DNA from: Elusimicrobia bacterium RIFOXYA2_FULL_47_53
GTDB lineage: Bacteria > Elusimicrobiota > Endomicrobiia > Endomicrobiales > XYA2-FULL-47-53
Direction: 5' to 3'
DNA: 64,000 nucleotides
Assembly (NCBI GenBank): GCA_001800315.1
Contig: MGVE01000008.1
Coordinates: 248,001-312,000, forward strand
In this document: positions 61,601 to 64,000 of the stretch, one piece after another
Layout of the letters: every line of letters starts with the position of its first letter
Position numbering within the stretch: position 1 is the first letter of the stretch
Translations under genes and position numbers: made by a program
The notes under the pieces: generated by a model
What the model saw: only the letters and a program-made list of their open reading frames with translations
Database searches by the model: none
What the model was told of the DNA's origin: nothing

Positions 61601-64000
61601 GACCTGGACCTGACTATCTCTGGTTATACATCCACTTATCAAGCTCACATTTACCGAAATGACAACGGGGCTTTTAATAACATAAATGCCGGATTAACCG
61701 GTCTCATGTATACCACTTCAGCCTGGGGCGATTACGACAACGACGGCGACCTGGACTTGGCTATCTCGGGTAGCGATTCCGGAGCCGGTGAAAGGGCATA
61801 TATCTACCGCAATGACTCGGGCGCTTTCAACAATATTAATGCCGGATTAACGGGTGTTGCCAAGTCATCACTTGCCTGGGGCGATTACGACAACGACGGC
61901 GACCTGGACCTCGCCGTTTCCGGAACAACTGATGTGTACTCTTCTTATGGCCTGTCCCGGGTATACCGCAACGATTCCGGCTCGTTCAATAATGTCGGCG
62001 CGGGGATTGCAAATCTTTACCTGTCTTCTCTGGCCTGGGGCGATTATGATAACGACGGTGACCTGGATCTCGCCATATCCGGAACGACTGACGGAGCGGC
62101 TACGGGCGCGCAGATAAAAATATACACATCTTTTACGAACCTCTCCGCGCCCGAAACAACTCCCTTAGAACCATCAGACGGATTCGGAGCTGATTTTAAT
62201 GCCACGACAGGAGTTCTTCAACTCCGCTGGGATTACGGCTCCGATACTGATACCCCGCAGAAGGGGCTATATTACACTGTTCGTGTTTCCACTATAACAC
62301 CCATTAGCGACGCAAACTCCAGGATGGTGGCATGGCGCCCGGCAACACCGTTCCTCGGCAATTACGCCCATGGTTATATTATCGCCTCATCAACTCAGTG
62401 CGGGCTAAACTATCACCCAAAAATAACTAATGCCACTTACTATTGGCAGGTCAGAACTATAGACACTTCGTTTAACGAGTCAGCGTGGTCAGTGGAACAG
62501 TCAACCTATGTTCCGCCAAGCCCCTCGCAGATATTAAATCTTACCGCAGTTACAGACTATCAGCTCAAGCTAACCTGGACAGCGCCAAACGACACTCAAA
62601 GCTACCTCGTAAAATATTCAACCTCCGCTAATATCACAACTGAACAGGAATTTTTCTCTGCCGCAACATATTACCATACATGGACACCGGCTTCACCCGG
62701 AGCCGCCGAATCAAAAGTATTGACGGGCCTGATTCCAAATGCGACACACTACTTTTCAATTAGGGGCATTTTCGGCTCAACCTATGGACCGCTTTCAAAT
62801 ACAGCTGGCAACAGCGCGATAGCGCGGGCTTTTGCAATTTTTGGTTCAACCTCAATATTGACCGCTGTCCAGGACGGATCTCTTGCATGGGGGGATTACG
62901 ACAATGACGGAGATATTGATCTGGCTTGCACTGGATGGTCAGTTTCATCAGGTTACATAACATATGTTTTCCGCAATGATTCCGGGGCTTTTAATAATAT
63001 AAATGCCGGGCTGACAGGCGTTTATTTTTCCTCTCTGGCCTGGGGCGACTACGACAACGACGGCGATTTGGATCTGGCGCTTTCGGGATTTGATTCCGCG
63101 CCCAGAAGTTATATATACCGTAATGACGCAGGCGCGTTTGTCAACATCAACGCCGGGCTGACCGGTGTTTATCTTTCTGCTCTTGCCTGGGGAGATTACG
63201 ACAACGACGGCGACCTGGACATTGTTGTGACCGGAAGGAACAGTTCAGCCGCATCAACAGCCAACATTTACAGAAATGATTCAGGACTATTCAACAATAT
63301 CAATGCCAGCCTGACAGGTGTTCAGAATAACTCTCTTGCCTGGGGTGACTATGACAACGACGGCGACCTGGATATCGCAATTCTTGGGGGCAGCCCTACA
63401 TCATCATACATTTACCGCAATGACTCCGGAGCTTTTAACAACATAAATGCCGGGCTGGCTAACCTCCATTCCGGTTCGCTGGCCTGGGGTGATTTTGACA
63501 ACGACGGTGATTTAGATATCGCCATATCCGGAATGGATGCCTCAAGTAATAGAAGATGTTATGTTTACCGCAACACTGCCGGCAACTTTGCCAATATTGC
63601 CACACTTACCGGCGTTCGTTACTCATCACTCGCCTGGGGCGATTACGATAACGACGGTGATTTAGATCTGGCTCTTTCCGGCACCACTAACGATGCAAAC
63701 TCTGGCGCCCTGTGCTATATATACCAAAATAATTCAGGTTCTTTCTCAAATATCAACGCGGGATTATCAGGTTTTTGGGCGTCATCCCTTTCCTGGGGCG
63801 ATTACGATAACGACAACGATCTGGATCTGGCCGTTTGTGGAAGATCCAGCGCAGGAAGAGTTTCTGTAATTTACCAGAACTTCTATTCGGTCGGCCATCC
63901 CAACACAGCGCCAACAGTGCCCGCGGGGGGATTTTCGTCAAACCTTGACCTGAACACCATGAAGCTGACGCTTAACTGGGACTATGGCACCGACTCGGAA
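58613..64000 (+). CDS. Giant secreted FG-GAP/VCBS beta-propeller protein, 3' partial
   Basis: One uninterrupted frame runs from the ATG at 58613 to the window edge (1796 codons, no stop). From about residue 142, after a hydrophobic TTVFMAFSLAHA signal-like segment, the protein alternates fibronectin type III-like domains with blocks of FG-GAP repeats, whose core is AWGDYDNDGDLDLA followed by IYRND. There are 21 cores, in three blocks of seven, in a super-repeat of about 1750 bp. DxDxDGD loops should bind calcium. The first 133 residues are mostly translated interspersed repeats, so the N-terminus is uncertain. It is probably a surface adhesin or envelope protein. Confidence 0.88.
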   Translation, partial: MKNKSRLYYGAGTSDSPKLSAVFFYLINLFFKLLDGRSRGATQTIPSSQKCSVWDPEKPLDTSFRWYDDSKKPVIASPQGKAISSLTNRLLRRHTPRKDCKTTCHPFIAHIIKLIADNFRSLIPYPLALTTVFMAFSLAHAGPAVINTLTASTTCQYQIMLTWTAPDNGAGGACNSYLVKYSTTADIIDEASFTTASTYGHNWAPRTPGLVEKRFLTGLIPGVTHYFSIKGEFSSQYAVPSTTGTNGGITGPFSLYISTLTGFGSGTSLAWGDYDNDGDLDLVACGMINGVTTKNIIYRNDNGSLNNNGAGIPDTSGTSPAWGDYDNDGDLDLALTGQSSAIYRNDSGSFSNINAGLTGLENGPCAWGDYDNDGDLDLAYGGRDSLYTSRSYIYRNDSGTFSDINAVLSGSYYNGALAWGDYDNDGDLDLAVSGSNISRIYRNDSGSFNNIDAGLPALESSSVVWGDYDNDGDLDMAVSGSGISRIYRNDSGSFNNINAGLTGLYNNSLDWGDYDNDGDLDLAIAGIDGSSRVHTYLYRSDSGIFRNIYALAYYSGSVAFGDYDNDGDLDLAVSGYDIASVYRTHFYKSYYSLSNPNTAPSAPSSGFGSDFNSTTGILQLRWDYGSDTETIESKGLYYTVRIGTTTPMTDSNANKVSFKPATPFLGNYPHGYVVAASTQAGVIYKPRLTDTTYYWQVRTIDTSLKESAWSTEQSTYVPAGLFAIQDLAVTQDYQLKLSWVSPGNVSNYLVKYSSYANITSDEEFINAATYYQSWTPAAAGYGESKILTGLIPYVTYYFSIKWSADGSVYSPLSSTGSNMAIAAPYSIHSSTLTAVYDGSLAWGDYDNDGDLDLALTGSNSGGSPICYIYRNDSGNFNNINAGLTGVSGSSLAWGDYDNDGDLDLAAAGASSSRIYRNDSGVFNNISAALTTAYSGDLAWGDYDNDGDLDLALTGWTGSASISNIYRNDAGIFNNISAGIAPVYESSFSWGDYDNDGDLDLTISGYTSTYQAHIYRNDNGAFNNINAGLTGLMYTTSAWGDYDNDGDLDLAISGSDSGAGERAYIYRNDSGAFNNINAGLTGVAKSSLAWGDYDNDGDLDLAVSGTTDVYSSYGLSRVYRNDSGSFNNVGAGIANLYLSSLAWGDYDNDGDLDLAISGTTDGAATGAQIKIYTSFTNLSAPETTPLEPSDGFGADFNATTGVLQLRWDYGSDTDTPQKGLYYTVRVSTITPISDANSRMVAWRPATPFLGNYAHGYIIASSTQCGLNYHPKITNATYYWQVRTIDTSFNESAWSVEQSTYVPPSPSQILNLTAVTDYQLKLTWTAPNDTQSYLVKYSTSANITTEQEFFSAATYYHTWTPASPGAAESKVLTGLIPNATHYFSIRGIFGSTYGPLSNTAGNSAIARAFAIFGSTSILTAVQDGSLAWGDYDNDGDIDLACTGWSVSSGYITYVFRNDSGAFNNINAGLTGVYFSSLAWGDYDNDGDLDLALSGFDSAPRSYIYRNDAGAFVNINAGLTGVYLSALAWGDYDNDGDLDIVVTGRNSSAASTANIYRNDSGLFNNINASLTGVQNNSLAWGDYDNDGDLDIAILGGSPTSSYIYRNDSGAFNNINAGLANLHSGSLAWGDFDNDGDLDIAISGMDASSNRRCYVYRNTAGNFANIATLTGVRYSSLAWGDYDNDGDLDLALSGTTNDANSGALCYIYQNNSGSFSNINAGLSGFWASSLSWGDYDNDNDLDLAVCGRSSAGRVSVIYQNFYSVGHPNTAPTVPAGGFSSNLDLNTMKLTLNWDYGTDSE
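58647..58693 (+). terminator. Terminator-like hairpin inside the 5' end of the FG-GAP reading frame
   Basis: CACC ... GACAG and CTGTC ... GGTG pair around a CCCGAAA loop, with a small internal mismatch, and are followed by TTTTTTTATTTAAT. It looks like an intrinsic terminator 35 bases into the frame, possibly an attenuator. Confidence 0.4.
58750..59003 (+). repeat. Interspersed repeats translated within the FG-GAP gene
   Basis: Copy F of the four-way repeat is 58750-58816 (arms ATCCAG/CTGGAT and ACCAGC/GCTGGT intact). A CATTGCGA...TCGCAAAGAC repeat is at 58835-58915, related to 26583-26695. Heptamers CTTATCC, CTTACCC, CTTAGCC, CTTACCA lie at 58976-59003. All three stay in the FG-GAP frame without a stop. 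Confidence 0.85.

Noticed and set aside
59721-62117. Alternative-frame open stretches (59721-59966, 61854-62117) within the FG-GAP gene
   Set aside because: The long frame covering them is continuous and all 21 FG-GAP cores lie in it.

Overview
The window is one contiguous stretch of a Gram-negative, didermic bacterial chromosome. Evidence for two membranes: a TonB-dependent receptor, a PorV-like barrel, Poly_export/SLBB capsule export and a LolA-like protein. Gene style: Shine-Dalgarno AAGGAG, some TTG and GTG starts, sigma70-like promoters with 17-bp spacers, roughly half GC, and many interspersed palindromic repeats. The mix (NTP_transf_5, ExeA-like ATPase, PorV with a TIG/FlgD-like protein, FG-GAP giants) would fit an uncultured lineage such as Elusimicrobiota, Omnitrophota or a relative of the FCB group. 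There is no rRNA here, so the phylum stays a guess. No phage, transposase or CRISPR array was seen.

Region 1 (1-25.5 kb) is a surface-polysaccharide locus. Divergent promoters with abutting -35 boxes at 2.35 kb feed a leftward ABC-2 exporter and a long rightward operon: a coiled-coil membrane protein, a tethered CBM48 protein, AMIN+SLBB export protein, Wzz/BY-kinase fusion, Wzy-like polymerase, Wzx-like flippase, CDP-alcohol phosphotransferase, three methyltransferases, GT4 enzymes (one fused to GT9), PHP protein, hexapeptide acyltransferase, WbqC, ExeA-like ATPase, PIG-L deacetylase and a WecA-type initiating transferase. It ends with a barrel protein, PIN-PhoH and a second PHP enzyme.

Region 2 (25.6-38 kb) holds a LolD/MacB-like ABC system (ATPase, two FtsX-type permeases, LolA-like protein, outer-membrane barrel). 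Next comes a 1611-residue TIG-repeat secreted protein with a FlgD-like C-terminus, followed by a PorV-like barrel.

Region 3 (38-47.6 kb) is a cobalamin salvage and uptake regulon between two cobalamin riboswitches. The first has a clear terminator and precedes cobO-cobU-cobT-cobS, a PgpA/YutG-like phosphatase, btuF, a Dph6-like PP-loop protein, btuC and btuD. The second, with an unusual 239-nt expansion, precedes btuB. Cobinamide or cobalamin would enter by BtuB and BtuFCD and be adenosylated and given its lower ligand by CobO/U/T/S.

Region 4 (47.6-58.6 kb) has ordinary genes (flavin reductase; a leftward GT9 / polyprenol GT2 / GT39-PAP2 operon; larE; an Orn/Lys/Arg decarboxylase; a DksA/TraR protein; a prepilin peptidase) separated by dense interspersed repeats. 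Many repeats fold on paper into a gap-free four-way junction with compensatory changes between copies, some carry a nested insertion, and they are often followed by CTTANNN heptamer arrays. Region 5 (58.6 kb to the edge) is a giant secreted FG-GAP protein, open at the right edge, with 21 visible FG-GAP blades grouped 7+7+7. Its apparent N-terminus is built from the same repeats, translated in frame.
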